Origin: Streptomyces sp. DH5
GTDB taxonomy: Bacteria > Actinomycetota > Actinomycetes > Streptomycetales > Streptomycetaceae
Assembly (NCBI RefSeq): GCF_020873915.1
Contig: NZ_JAHWGP010000003.1
Coordinates: 248,001-312,000, forward strand
Direction of reading: 5' to 3'
DNA length: 64,000 nucleotides
In this document: positions 27,149 to 35,787 of the stretch, in pieces
How the letters are laid out: each line of letters starts with the position of its first letter
Numbering within the stretch: position 1 is the stretch's first letter
The notes under the pieces: model-generated
What the model saw: the letters and a program-made list of their open reading frames with translations, nothing else
Told to the model about the DNA's origin: nothing
Database searches by the model: none
Program-made: the position numbers and the translations under genes

Positions 27149-28660
27149 TCACTCGAACCGGGCCGCCAGCAGCACCACGTCCTCCGTGGAGTCCGCGCTG
27201 TCGGCCCCCTCCGGCAGCACCGCGCGCAGGACGTGGTCGGCGACGGCGCCGGGGTCACGGCGCAGGGCCGCGGGCACGCCGGCCGCCGCGGCGTGCAGCC
27301 GGGCGAAGGCCCGGTCGGTCGGGTCGCCGGTGCGGTGCAGCAGGCCGTCGGTGTAGAGCAGCACCGTCTCCCCCGCCTCCGCCTGGACCTCCACGCTCGG
27401 CGCCTCCCAGCAGGCGAGCATGCCCAGCGGTGCGGAGACCGAGGTCTCGACGAACTCCGTCCGGCGGTCCCCGAGCAGCAGCGGCGGGCTGTGTCCGGCC
27501 CCGGCGAGGGTGATCCGGCGCAGGGCGGGCTCGCAGTAGGCGAACAGGGCGGTGGCCGACCGGGCGGGCTCGGTGAGCCGGAGCAGCAGTTCCAGGTCGG
27601 AGAGGACGGCGACCGGGTCCTCGCCCTCCATCACGGCGTACGCCCGCAAGGACGCCCGCAGCCGGCCCATCACCGCGACCGCGCTGGGCCCCGACCCGGT
27701 GACGGACCCGACGGCCAGGCCGAGAGCCGCGTCCGGCAGCGGCAGCGCGTCGTACCAGTCGCCGCCGCCGCGCGGGGACGTGCGGTGCCGCGCGGCGAGC
27801 TGCACGCCGGCTACCCGGGGGAGGCGGGACGGCAGGAGTTCCTCGGTCATCGTGGCCATGGACGTGCGCGTGTGCTCGAGCTCGAGCAGCCGGCCCAGGT
27901 ACTCGGCGGCCTGTCGGATGTAGAGGCCGACGAGGTGGCGCTGCCGCTTCGACGGTTCGGCCGGCTCGTCGTACAGCCACACCGCGGCGCCCAGGCGTCC
28001 GGCGGCCCCGGTGGTGAGGGGCAGGGCGAAGCTGGCGGCGTAGCCGAGGCGGGCGGCGACCTCGCGGTGCCGGGGGTCGAGCCCTTGCTCGCCGAACAGG
28101 TCGGGCTCGCTGATGCCGTCGTCGGCGCCGGGCAGACCGTCCAGGATCCTGCCGTACGAGAGGGAGCTGCGCGGCACCGTCTCGATGTGGCCGAGGTCCG
28201 AGCGGGTCAGGCCGAGACCGACGGTGGTGGCCGGGCCGAGTCCGTCGGCGGGCTCCAGGGTCACGAGTCCGCGCCGCGCACCCACCAGCGCGGCTCCGGC
28301 CCGGAGCAGTTCCCGGAGCGCTTCGTCGAGCGTGCCCGCGCGGACCAGGCGTCCCGTCAGCTCGTGGAGGGAGGTGAGGTCGGAGACCCAGCCCGCCAGA
28401 CGGTCCTGGAGCAGGGCGCCCGGCGCGTGATGGGGGTTTGCCATCGGGGCCGGAGAGGTACCCGTGACGGACGCGACAGTGTGTGCCGGTGCGGGAACCG
28501 TCGCATCGATTCCGGCCACTTTCGGCGGGTGCGGGGCGTTCATGGCGTCCGGCTTTCCGACCGGTACGTACTGCTCGAAAGCATCGCGAACCCCCATGTC
28601 ATTCTGCGTCGCCGGCAGTGTCTCCACATGTACACGTACTCGTGAGGAGATGTCCAGCAT
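27149..28660 (-). CDS. GAF-SpoIIE-type phosphatase-like protein with eroded metal site
   Basis: Up to 503 residues; the start could also be the ATG at 28597 or 28543. A GAF-like domain lies at about 90-255, then a PP2C/SpoIIE fold. GGGDWYDALPLPD keeps the first Asp, but the second motif, normally GDVxGHG, is GSVTGSG, and the last DD motif reads TEDVV. YTDGLLH keeps Asp-Gly. Canonical members dephosphorylate STAS antagonists to release sigma factors; with Ser and Glu at two metal positions activity is doubtful. It may be a pseudophosphatase. Confidence 0.85.
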   Translation of the reverse strand: MLDISSRVRVHVETLPATQNDMGVRDAFEQYVPVGKPDAMNAPHPPKVAGIDATVPAPAHTVASVTGTSPAPMANPHHAPGALLQDRLAGWVSDLTSLHELTGRLVRAGTLDEALRELLRAGAALVGARRGLVTLEPADGLGPATTVGLGLTRSDLGHIETVPRSSLSYGRILDGLPGADDGISEPDLFGEQGLDPRHREVAARLGYAASFALPLTTGAAGRLGAAVWLYDEPAEPSKRQRHLVGLYIRQAAEYLGRLLELEHTRTSMATMTEELLPSRLPRVAGVQLAARHRTSPRGGGDWYDALPLPDAALGLAVGSVTGSGPSAVAVMGRLRASLRAYAVMEGEDPVAVLSDLELLLRLTEPARSATALFAYCEPALRRITLAGAGHSPPLLLGDRRTEFVETSVSAPLGMLACWEAPSVEVQAEAGETVLLYTDGLLHRTGDPTDRAFARLHAAAAGVPAALRRDPGAVADHVLRAVLPEGADSADSTEDVVLLAARFE

Positions 28661-29165
28661 TGTCCTGCTGGGATTCCTGGTGTCCGTGAGGCTGAAGGGA
28701 ACTCACCGCAGACCCCTTGCCGAAAATCGAAGTTGGCTTGAAACTGCCTCAGGGGGAGGCATATTGCGGTCGACTGGCCTTGCTCGACGGAAGCGTCACA
28801 GCGGTCGTGTTGGGTACGTACTCGGGGAAGGCCAGGAGTGGTGGGGAACCGCTCGGGAACCTGGCGACGGACCCGGGCGTCTTAACCACCGACGACCGTG
28901 CCCCATCCTCCCGTGGCGGAGGCGGAGAGAACCACGCGCGACGGTAAACGCCAGACTTCGCCACCCCCACGCCACGCCCGTACTTCTGATAGACGCGGTA
29001 CGGGTGGAACGGCCGCGGAGGCAGCCCATGCTCGGCCCTGAGGGGTTACCCCTGCCCGGCGCGGGGGTGTGATGCGCCAACAGGTACGCACAGTGAAGTG
29101 ATCGATACATGACGTGATCTGGACCACGGTGTTGCCAGGCGTGCAACGGAAAGGAACGAGCGCTC
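28661..29165. other. 505-base gap without a supported gene
   Basis: A TTG-started frame at 28717-28947 is open, but its codons lack the G/C third-position bias of neighbours, so I reject it. Divergent promoters for the flanking genes must lie here. A small hairpin GCCTC-AGGGG-AGGC-like element sits near 28750. Confidence 0.5.
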
Positions 29166-29831
29166 ATGCGCGAGATCCTCGGAAGGCGACGCAGGCTCCT
29201 GTCCCGGCGCGGTGACGGCAGGCCCGAGCTGATCGGCGCGGCCCTGACCTACGCGGCGCAGTGGCGGTGGCCCGTACTCCCCGGCGTGGCGGTCGACCCG
29301 CAGGGCCGGTCGCGCTGCGGCTGCCCCGACCCCGAGTGCACGGTGCCGGGTGCCCACCCGTTCGACCCCGGCCTCCTCGCGGCCACCACCGATGCGCGCA
29401 TGGTGCGCTGGTGGTGGGGCAACCGGCCCGCGGCGCCGATCATCCTCGCCACCGGAGGCAGGGCCCCGTGCGCGGTCTCCCTGCCCGCCGTGCCGGCCGC
29501 CCGTGCCCTCACGGCCCTCGATCACCGCGGCATGCGGCTGGGGCCGGTCGTCGCCTCACCCACCCGCTGGTCGATCCTGGTGCAGCCGTACTCCATGGAG
29601 CAGCTGGGCGAGCTGCTGTACGCCAAGGACTTCGTCCCCGGCTCCCTGCGTTTCCACGGCGAGGGCGGATATCTCGCCCTGCCCCCGTCCGAAACGGCGC
29701 AGGGCGGAATCCGCTGGGAGCGGGCGCCACTGCCCGGTTCCGCCGCGCCCTGGGTGCCCGGCGTCGAAGCCGTGGTGGACGCCGTGGTCGAGGCCCTCAC
29801 CCATACGGGCGTGAGCGCGCCCGAGATGTGA
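29166..29831 (+). CDS. Prim-Pol-like protein lacking the catalytic Asp pair
   Basis: A 221-residue protein with the layout of the bifunctional primase/polymerase N-terminal family. It has an N-terminal helix leading to WRWPVLPG, a zinc-type CGCPDPEC...GAHPFDP near residues 51-67, a WWWGNRPAAPIILATGG block and a late GYLALPPS. Where active relatives have a VDxD motif this protein reads CAVSLP, and the GGxH motif is absent (SPTRWSILV). I infer loss of polymerase activity; a DNA-binding or regulatory role is possible. It stands alone on its strand. Confidence 0.7.
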   Translation: MREILGRRRRLLSRRGDGRPELIGAALTYAAQWRWPVLPGVAVDPQGRSRCGCPDPECTVPGAHPFDPGLLAATTDARMVRWWWGNRPAAPIILATGGRAPCAVSLPAVPAARALTALDHRGMRLGPVVASPTRWSILVQPYSMEQLGELLYAKDFVPGSLRFHGEGGYLALPPSETAQGGIRWERAPLPGSAAPWVPGVEAVVDAVVEALTHTGVSAPEM

Positions 29832-29888
29832 CCCGAACCGGCGAGCGCGACGCCGGCCGTCCGCCCCGGGGCGCTGTCTTCCCGGGGC

Positions 29889-30546
29889 ATGTCGCGTCCC
29901 GCCGGGGACCGCGTCAGGACCGGCCGAAGAGCTCGGCTCATCGCCCTCGCCCTCGCCCTAGCCGCCGCCGTCGTCGTCGTGAGCACCGTCGCGGCCTGCG
30001 CGGTCGCGCCGCCCCCAGGGGCGGCGCCCACGGGAGGCGCCCGGCGGCCGCACGATTCCGGACCTTCCTCGCCCGGCGAAGCCGAACCTGCCGCGCCCCG
30101 GCGAAGCCGATCCAGCCGCGCCCGGGGCCTCCGGCTCCTCCGTGGGCCGCGGCGCGCCCGCCGACGGGGAGGCGCGGACGTCGCCCGCCGCGGACCCGTC
30201 GCCGCCCGGCCCGCACGGATCCACCGCCGTCCGCTGGGGGCCCGCGCCTCCTGCCCCCGACGGCATCGAGACGCGGACCTGCGTGGTGGCGCAGGGCGCC
30301 ACCGTCCGGGCCCGGACCTACTACCGCAACGCCGGCGGTGAGGAACGGACCGTCGCGCCGAGCCTCATGGGGCCGGACGGCCGGAACGTGCTGACGCACT
30401 GCGTCCTGGACGCCGGCGACGAACCCGCCCTGTGCGGAACGCCGCACGAGCGCGGACCCGGAGGGCTCGCGCGGCACACGGCGATCGCGGAGTTCGCGGA
30501 CCGCGCCGCGGGAGGACGACTGCTGCTGCGCTCCGGGACCAACTGA
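29889..30546 (+). pseudogene. Secreted lipoprotein gene split by a 25-base duplication
   Basis: Frame one (from the ATG at 29889) gives a lipoprotein signal: Arg-rich n-region, hydrophobic Ala/Leu/Val core, and lipobox VAAC near residue 37. A different frame, ending TGA at 30546, encodes the plausible mature domain (TCVVAQGATVRARTYYRNAGGEER ... LLLRSGTN). The switch coincides with an imperfect tandem duplication: CCCGGCGAAGCCGA begins at 30072 and again at 30097. Twenty-five is not a multiple of three, so deleting one copy joins the two frames into one protein. Function unknown. Confidence 0.75.
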
Positions 30547-30671
30547 CGTACCGGGCAAGCCGGTGACGGTGTCGACGGCCGGTGGACCGGGCGGAGGGGA
30601 ACCGTGGACGGAGCGGAGACGAACCGTGGGCCGACGGTCGCGCTGCGTGAGCGTCGGTCGGCACGCAAAGA

Positions 30672-30709
30672 CCCGGTTGCTGGCGACGGGGGATGCACCA
30701 GCAACCGGG
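30672..30709. terminator. Strong hairpin terminator between convergent genes
   Basis: Perfect 12-base arms CCCGGTTGCTGG and CCAGCAACCGGG enclose a 14-base loop. It lies between the lipoprotein remnant and the SEC-C protein gene, which converge, so it probably works both ways. Confidence 0.8.
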
Positions 30710-30727
30710 CTAATGGAACGGTAACAA

Positions 30728-30755
30728 GAGATCGGCGGTTCGCAAATTCGATCTC
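30728..30755. terminator. Second hairpin in the same convergent gap
   Basis: GAGATCG (30728-30734) and CGATCTC (30749-30755) form 7-base perfect arms around 14 bases, in locally AT-rich DNA. It is probably an auxiliary terminator for the leftward gene. The remaining sequence of the 30547-30872 gap shows nothing else. Confidence 0.55.
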
Positions 30756-30872
30756 GGCTTTCCGGTCACCGACTGGCTTGTACGCGAGGGGAGTTGTGCG
30801 TTCGGCCGCTGAGGTGTGACGCGGTGGTTCCACCGGCCGGCCGCCGGCGGAACCACCCGGTGCACGGCTGTC

Positions 30873-31838
30873 TCAGCTGAGGGTGACCTGACGGTTCGTC
30901 AGGCCACCGCGGGCGCGGCGCTCGTCGGCGGTGAGCGGCGCGTCCTCGGCGAGTGCGGCGGTCAGCCGCTCGGCGAACTCGGCGGCCGGCTTCTCCACGT
31001 CGTCGGCGCCGACCCCGCTGGGCAGGTCCCAGACCGGCACGGTGAGCCCGTGAGCGCGGAAGGAGCCCACGAGACGGGTGCCCTCGCCGAGGGAGGAACG
31101 GCCCGCCGCGTGCAGGCGCGCGAGAGCGTCCAGAAGCTGCTCCTCGGGGTACGGCATGACCCACCGCAGGTGGTTCTTCTCGGGAGTCTCGCACCAGTAC
31201 GCGGAGTCCACGCCCGACAGCTTGACGGTCGGGATGGCCGCGGCGTTGGCCCGTTCCAGGGAAGCGGTGACGTCCGGCGTGGCGTTCTCCGGGTCCGGGA
31301 CCCAGAACTCGAACCCGCTGTGCACCACCGGCTCGAACGCGCCGTCGGGATCCAGCAGGTCCTGCAGCCGGGGGCCGTCGGCGGGCGCCCGCCGCGCCTG
31401 CACCGGCGTGCCCGGGTCGGCGGCGAGCGCACGCTGCAGGGTGTCGGCCAGGTCGCGGCTGATGTCCCCGGAGGAGGTGTCGTTCTGCAGGCCGAGCAGG
31501 ACCGAGCCGTCGTCCCGGCGCAGCGCGGGCCAGGCCATCGGAAGCACTGTGGCCAGGGTCACCGACGGGACGCCCTCGGGCAGACCGTCCTTGAGGGGCA
31601 GCTCGACGGTGGCGGCCGGCACCAGCTCGCGCAGCGCCACCCAGTCGCACTCGCCGGGCAGACCCTCGAACGGGCGGTGCACCAGCTCGGTCACGGCGTG
31701 CGCGGCGGCACGGCCGTGACACGCCTTGTAGCGGCGGCCGCTGCCGCAGGGGCAGGGCTCGCGGGCGCCGACGACCGGGATCTGCCCGTCCGTGGGCTGC
31801 GGGCGCTTGGCCTTCGTCTGGGGTCGCTTCTTGGCCAT
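30873..31838 (-). CDS. SEC-C motif protein (DUF5926-like)
   Basis: About 321 residues from ATG 31838. A basic N-terminus ([14 protein letters not shown]) is followed by the SEC-C zinc motif [16 protein letters not shown] near residues 28-43 and a large mixed domain conserved in actinobacteria. SEC-C motifs occur at the SecA C-terminus and in proteins linked to ribosomes or SecB. I recognise the motif but not the function of the body. A perfect DnaA box lies 76-84 bases upstream of the start. Confidence 0.85.
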   Translation of the reverse strand: MAKKRPQTKAKRPQPTDGQIPVVGAREPCPCGSGRRYKACHGRAAAHAVTELVHRPFEGLPGECDWVALRELVPAATVELPLKDGLPEGVPSVTLATVLPMAWPALRRDDGSVLLGLQNDTSSGDISRDLADTLQRALAADPGTPVQARRAPADGPRLQDLLDPDGAFEPVVHSGFEFWVPDPENATPDVTASLERANAAAIPTVKLSGVDSAYWCETPEKNHLRWVMPYPEEQLLDALARLHAAGRSSLGEGTRLVGSFRAHGLTVPVWDLPSGVGADDVEKPAAEFAERLTAALAEDAPLTADERRARGGLTNRQVTLS

Positions 31839-31913
31839 CGTGGGTGTCTCCCGGTTACGGCTCGTCTCGTACGGGCGCGAGCCTAGCCGTTCGCGCCCCG
31901 GCCGGCGGGAACC

Positions 31914-31922
31914 TGTGGACAA
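31914..31922 (-). promoter_or_regulatory. Single consensus DnaA box
   Basis: TTGTCCACA on the minus strand, an exact match to the Streptomyces consensus, in the promoter region of the SEC-C protein gene. Confidence 0.6.
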
Positions 31923-31988
31923 CGGGCCGGGCCGGCCAGGGAGCTCCGGCCGCGGCGATCCGGTTCACCCACCCGCGGCCCGGTCCTC

Positions 31989-32099
31989 GTCGACGCCCCG
32001 TCCCGTCAATGGCACGTCCAGTCGACGCCGTGTCGCATCAACGGCACGTCCAGTCGACGCCCCGTCCCGTCAATGGCACGTCCAGTCGACGCCGCGTCC
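31989..32099. repeat. 32-base tandem repeat, three full units plus a partial
   Basis: Units start at 31989, 32021, 32053 and 32085, each with GTCGACGCC; units 1 and 3 are identical and unit 2 differs at five positions. The period is 32 bases, close to three helical turns. The array fills the gap between the ATPase stop (32134) and the SEC-C gene promoter. No spacers, so it is not a CRISPR array. Confidence 0.85.
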
Positions 32100-32133
32100 C
32101 GTCCTCGGCCGGGGGCCCGGCCGGGGGCCGTCC

Positions 32134-32844
32134 TCAGTCCAGGTCGTCGAAGACGTCCGCGAAGTCCAGCCCGGTGATGCGGGTGACCGGCGGGGCCGTC
32201 ACGCGTGCCGCGAAGTCCTCGCGCCGGTGCGCGGCCGCCGCGTCCGGGTCGTACACGTCGTCGTGGACGACGACCCACACCGTGACCTCGCCCGGCACCT
32301 CGTCGCGCACGCCCCAGTCGTCGGCCAGCGCGGTGATGATGTTCAGCCCCCGCCCGCCGTGCGCCGTGACCGACGGGGTCGCCGGCGCCGGGCGGGTCGG
32401 ACCACCGCCGTCCGTGACCTCGACGACGAGCCGGCCGCACGGGTCCACCCGCCACGCGGCGCGCACGTCGCCGTCCCCCGCGGGTACGTCGCCGAGTGGC
32501 CGTCCGTGCTTGCACGCATTGCTCAACAGCTCGGAAAGGATCAGTACGGCATCGTCGATGACCGTGTCCGCCACGCCCCCGTCGCGCAGCTGCGTGCGCA
32601 TGCGGTGCCTCGCCTTCCCCACGCCCGCAGGGCCATGGGGAACGGCCATGCTCGACGACGTGGGCACCTCCTGTGCCACCACCAACGCCACCCCCGAGAC
32701 CTCCTTCGCCCCACGCCACGGAGTGGATGCCCCATTGGCCTGAACCGGAAACCGGCCGATCCATGAGGGGTGACGCACTCGAAACGATCGAACACGCACC
32801 GAACGCGCCGGAGCACTCCCCGTAGCCGCATGGCTGGAATTCAT
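32134..32844 (-). CDS. Anti-sigma factor-type ATP-binding protein
   Basis: About 236 residues from ATG 32844 (an upstream in-frame start at 32937 is possible). A GHKL domain occupies about residues 75-185: N box ILSELLSNACKHG, G1 VEVTDGGGPTRP, G2 GGRGLNIITALAD. The basic N-terminus (SVRVRSFRVRHPSWIGRF) and acidic C-terminal tail (VFDDLD) are extra. Such proteins regulate sigma factors or act as single-domain serine kinases. It is separate from the other HATPase at 24865 and has no STAS neighbour. Confidence 0.85.
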   Translation of the reverse strand: MNSSHAATGSAPARSVRVRSFRVRHPSWIGRFPVQANGASTPWRGAKEVSGVALVVAQEVPTSSSMAVPHGPAGVGKARHRMRTQLRDGGVADTVIDDAVLILSELLSNACKHGRPLGDVPAGDGDVRAAWRVDPCGRLVVEVTDGGGPTRPAPATPSVTAHGGRGLNIITALADDWGVRDEVPGEVTVWVVVHDDVYDPDAAAAHRREDFAARVTAPPVTRITGLDFADVFDDLD

Positions 32845-32955
32845 CGGTGTGGCCGAGATGTGAGGATGCGCCTGGCCCGTGGGCGGGGTCAAGACATCTG
32901 CGGTTATTTCCTGGGGCGGATGGGGCGGAAGTGACAAGAATCGATCATCGCCGGG

Positions 32956-33786
32956 TCAGCGGCCGAGCCGGTCGAGCACCGCGCGGGGGCGGTTGGTGAT
33001 GATGGCGTCCACGCCGAGACGCACGCAGAGGTCCACGTCCCGCGGCTCGTTCACCGTCCACACGTGCACCTGGTGGCCGGCCTCCTTGAGACGCTCGATG
33101 GAGGCGGGGTGGCTGCGCGCGATGCGGATCGACGGTCCCGCGATCCCCACGCCGACGGGCAGCCGCCCGTCGCGCAGGCGCGGTGTGACGAACTGGGTCA
33201 GGTAGACCGTGGGCAGGGTCGGCGAGGCGGCGCGCACCCGGTGCAGCGACCGCGCGGAGAAGCTCATCACGCGCACCGTCGAGTCCTCGGGGGCGGCGGG
33301 GGCGTCGAGCCCGAACCGCTTCAGCAGGAGCAGCAGCCGCTCCTCCACCTGCCCCGCCCACCGTGTCGGGTGCTTGGTCTCGATCGCCAGCTCGACCCGG
33401 CGCCCGGCGTCGGAGACGAGTTCCAGCAGCCGTTCCAGGGTGAGGACGGAGGTGGCCTCCCGGTCCTCCGGGCGGTGCTCCCAGTCGGGCTCCTCCACGC
33501 GCGGCCCGCCGGAGGGGTCGCGGCTCTTCCAGGAGCCGAAGTCCAGGGCGGCGAGGTCGGAGAGCTCGAGCGCCGAGACCGCGCCGCGCCCGTTGGACGT
33601 ACGGTTGACCCGGCGGTCGTGCACGCACACGAGGTGGCCGTCGGCGGTGAGGCGTACGTCGCACTCGAGTGCGTCCGCGCCGTCCTCGATCGCCTTGCGG
33701 TACGCGGCGAGGGTGTGCTCGGGGGCGTCCTCCGACGCCCCGCGGTGTGCGACGACTCGGGTCTGGTGCTGCCGTGCGTGGGTCAC
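32956..33786 (-). CDS. Glycerophosphodiester phosphodiesterase
   Basis: About 276 residues from the GTG at 33786. GDPD-family residues are clear: VAHRGASEDAPEHTLAA near 11-27, ALECDVRLTADGHLVCVHD near 40-60 (Glu, Asp, His), ETKHP near 125 and the C-terminal VHVWTVNEP. It hydrolyses glycerophosphodiesters to glycerol-3-phosphate and an alcohol. There is no signal peptide, so it appears cytoplasmic. It diverges from the HtrA gene across a 289-base promoter region. Confidence 0.93.
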   Translation of the reverse strand: MTHARQHQTRVVAHRGASEDAPEHTLAAYRKAIEDGADALECDVRLTADGHLVCVHDRRVNRTSNGRGAVSALELSDLAALDFGSWKSRDPSGGPRVEEPDWEHRPEDREATSVLTLERLLELVSDAGRRVELAIETKHPTRWAGQVEERLLLLLKRFGLDAPAAPEDSTVRVMSFSARSLHRVRAASPTLPTVYLTQFVTPRLRDGRLPVGVGIAGPSIRIARSHPASIERLKEAGHQVHVWTVNEPRDVDLCVRLGVDAIITNRPRAVLDRLGR

Positions 33787-34075
33787 CGCGTCATGGTGCC
33801 ACCGTGACCGGGTAGACGTGTGCCCGGAGTGGCGTGAACGGTGCGGACGTCCGGTCGGAGGCATCGGGTGGCGCGCCTTACGTGAGTAATGCCCTATATA
33901 AAGAATGGCCCCGGACCCACAGGAACGGCTTATGGTGCCCTGACGGCCCGTGGGAAAAGCTGACGTCATACAAAGTGACCAGCGCAGCTGCCTCGCACCG
34001 GACCCGTGGACGTGCGTGAACGAGCGGGACCGAGTGCGACCGGGAAACAACAGCCGTGGATCGAGGAGAAAAGCT

Positions 34076-35530
34076 GTGAGCACCGAGAACGAGGGCAACG
34101 CGGTACCCCCGGCCCCGTCCGCACCGCCGTCCGCGCCGGTGGATGCTCCCGCTGCTTCGGCGCACCAGGGCCACCCGGGGCCGGGGGCGACTCCGTACCC
34201 TGCCGCGCCGCAGGGCTACGGTCCGCAGGGCACCCCGGCCGGGGACGCGCACCAGGACCCCGCACCGGGCGGCCCGCCGTCCGGCGCACCTTCCTCCTCC
34301 GCGCCCGACCCCGCCTGGCCCCCGCCCCCGTCGCCGGCCACTCCCTCCTACGGCGACGGCGGTGCCGGACACGGCGGCTGGGGCTCCTCGTACCAGCAGC
34401 CGGCGCCCAAGAACGGCGGTGGGCGTGGCCGCACGGTCGCCGCGGTCCTGGTGGCCGCGCTGGTCGCGGGCGGCCTGGGCGGCGGCCTCGGCTACACGCT
34501 GGCCAGGGAGAACGACAGCACCAGCTCCACCACCGTGTCGTCGTCCACCAGCGGCGGCAACGTGAAGCGCGACCCGGGCACGGTCGCCGCCGTGGCGGCC
34601 AGGGCGCTGCCGAGCACGGTCACCATCGAGGCCCAGAGCAGCAGCGGTGAGGGCGGCACCGGCACCGGCTTCGTCTTCGACACCCAGGGCCACATCGTCA
34701 CCAACAGCCACGTGGTGGCGGAAGCCGTCGACGGCGGGAAGGTCTCGGCGACCTTCCCGAACGGCAAGAAGTACGCGGGCGAGGTCGTCGGTCACGCGCA
34801 GGGCTACGACGTCGCGGTCATCAAGCTCGACGACGCCCCCTCCGACCTCAAGCCGCTGACCCTCGGCAACTCCGACGACGTGGCCGTCGGCGACTCGACG
34901 ATCGCCATCGGCGCGCCCTTCGGCCTGTCCAACACGGTGACCACCGGCATCATCAGCGCGAAGAACCGCCCGGTGGCCTCCAGCGACGGCAGCGGCAGCC
35001 AGGCCTCGTACATGAGCGCGCTGCAGACCGACGCGTCCATCAACCCGGGCAACTCCGGCGGCCCGCTGCTGGACGCCCAGGGCAACGTCATCGGCATCAA
35101 CTCCGCGATCCAGTCCACCGGCAACGGCGGCTTCGGCACGGGCCAGGCCGGCTCCATCGGCCTCGGCTTCGCCATTCCGATCAACCAGGCCAAGTACGTC
35201 GCCCAGGAGCTGATCAGAACGGGCAAGCCGGTGTACGCGAAGATCGGCGCGTCGGTGTCCCTGGAGGAGGCGACCGGCGGTGCGAAGATCACCGAGCAGG
35301 GCGCGGGCGGCTCCGAGCCCGTCGACCCCGGCGGCCCCGCCGACAAGGCAGGCCTCGAGCCCGGCGACGTCATCACCAAACTCGACGACCGCGTCATCGA
35401 CTCCGGGCCGACCCTGATCGGCGAGATCTGGACCCACAAGCCGGGCGACGAGGTCACGATCACCTACGAGCGCGACGGCAAGGAGCGCACCACGGAACTC
35501 ACCCTGGGTTCCCGCGTGGGCGACAGCTGA
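34076..35530 (+). CDS. Membrane-anchored HtrA/DegP-type serine protease with PDZ domain
   Basis: About 484 residues from a GTG preceded by GAGGAG. A Pro/Ala-rich cytoplasmic segment (1-115) leads to one membrane span (TVAAVLVAALVAGGLGGGLGYTLA), then a trypsin-like domain with His 211 in TNSHVV, Asp near 245 in YDVAVIKLD, and Ser near 327 in NPGNSGGPLLD. A C-terminal PDZ domain has GGPADKAGLEPGDVITKLDD. It degrades or refolds damaged envelope proteins. Confidence 0.95.
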   Translation: MSTENEGNAVPPAPSAPPSAPVDAPAASAHQGHPGPGATPYPAAPQGYGPQGTPAGDAHQDPAPGGPPSGAPSSSAPDPAWPPPPSPATPSYGDGGAGHGGWGSSYQQPAPKNGGGRGRTVAAVLVAALVAGGLGGGLGYTLARENDSTSSTTVSSSTSGGNVKRDPGTVAAVAARALPSTVTIEAQSSSGEGGTGTGFVFDTQGHIVTNSHVVAEAVDGGKVSATFPNGKKYAGEVVGHAQGYDVAVIKLDDAPSDLKPLTLGNSDDVAVGDSTIAIGAPFGLSNTVTTGIISAKNRPVASSDGSGSQASYMSALQTDASINPGNSGGPLLDAQGNVIGINSAIQSTGNGGFGTGQAGSIGLGFAIPINQAKYVAQELIRTGKPVYAKIGASVSLEEATGGAKITEQGAGGSEPVDPGGPADKAGLEPGDVITKLDDRVIDSGPTLIGEIWTHKPGDEVTITYERDGKERTTELTLGSRVGDS

Positions 35531-35563
35531 CCGCACCCGCGCACCCGGACCCGTTACCCTTGT

Positions 35564-35595
35564 CCCCGCGCCGCCGATCACCGGCAGGCGCGGGG
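35564..35595 (+). terminator. Hairpin after the HtrA gene, overlapping the tRNA-Ser 5' end
   Basis: CCCCGCGCC (35564-35572) pairs perfectly with GGCGCGGGG (35587-35595). The last two bases are the first two of the tRNA gene, so terminator and tRNA leader share sequence. Confidence 0.6.
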
Positions 35596-35680
35596 AGGCG
35601 TGCCCGAGCGGCCTAAGGGAACGGTCTTGAAAACCGTCGTGGCAGCGATGTCACCGTGGGTTCAAATCCCACCGCCTCCG
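35594..35680 (+). tRNA. tRNA-Ser (anticodon TGA)
   Basis: 87 bases, class II cloverleaf. Acceptor GGAGGCG/CGCCTCC, D stem CCC/GGG, anticodon stem ACGGT/ACCGT with loop CTTGAAA, a long variable arm, and T arm GTGGG-TTCAAAT-CCCAC. Discriminator G; CCA is not encoded. Confidence 0.97.
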
Positions 35681-35695
35681 CGCGGCGAGCTGTGA

Positions 35696-35734
35696 GAACG
35701 GCCCTTGACCTGGATGTCCGGTCGGGGGCCGTTC
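35696..35734 (+). terminator. Terminator after tRNA-Ser(TGA)
   Basis: Arms GAACGGCCC and GGGCCGTTC (9 bases) with an inner GACC/GGTC stem, starting 15 bases after the tRNA. Confidence 0.75.
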
Positions 35735-35787
35735 CCGTGGGCGGGTGACGTGCCGCGCTCTGCGTGCTGTTACGAGGAGGGGACAGG

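Noticed and set aside
28717-28947. 76-codon TTG-start frame
   Set aside because: No third-position G/C bias, weak start, no recognisable domain.
30547-30872. Riboswitch or attachment site in the hairpin-rich gap
   Set aside because: Both flanking genes converge on it, so paired terminators explain the hairpins; no known riboswitch core seen.
31989-32099. CRISPR array
   Set aside because: Units are directly abutting with no unique spacers and no cas genes.
33878-35581. 567-codon minus frame opposite the HtrA gene
   Set aside because: Mirror of the protease coding region; Arg/Gly/Val-rich without motifs.
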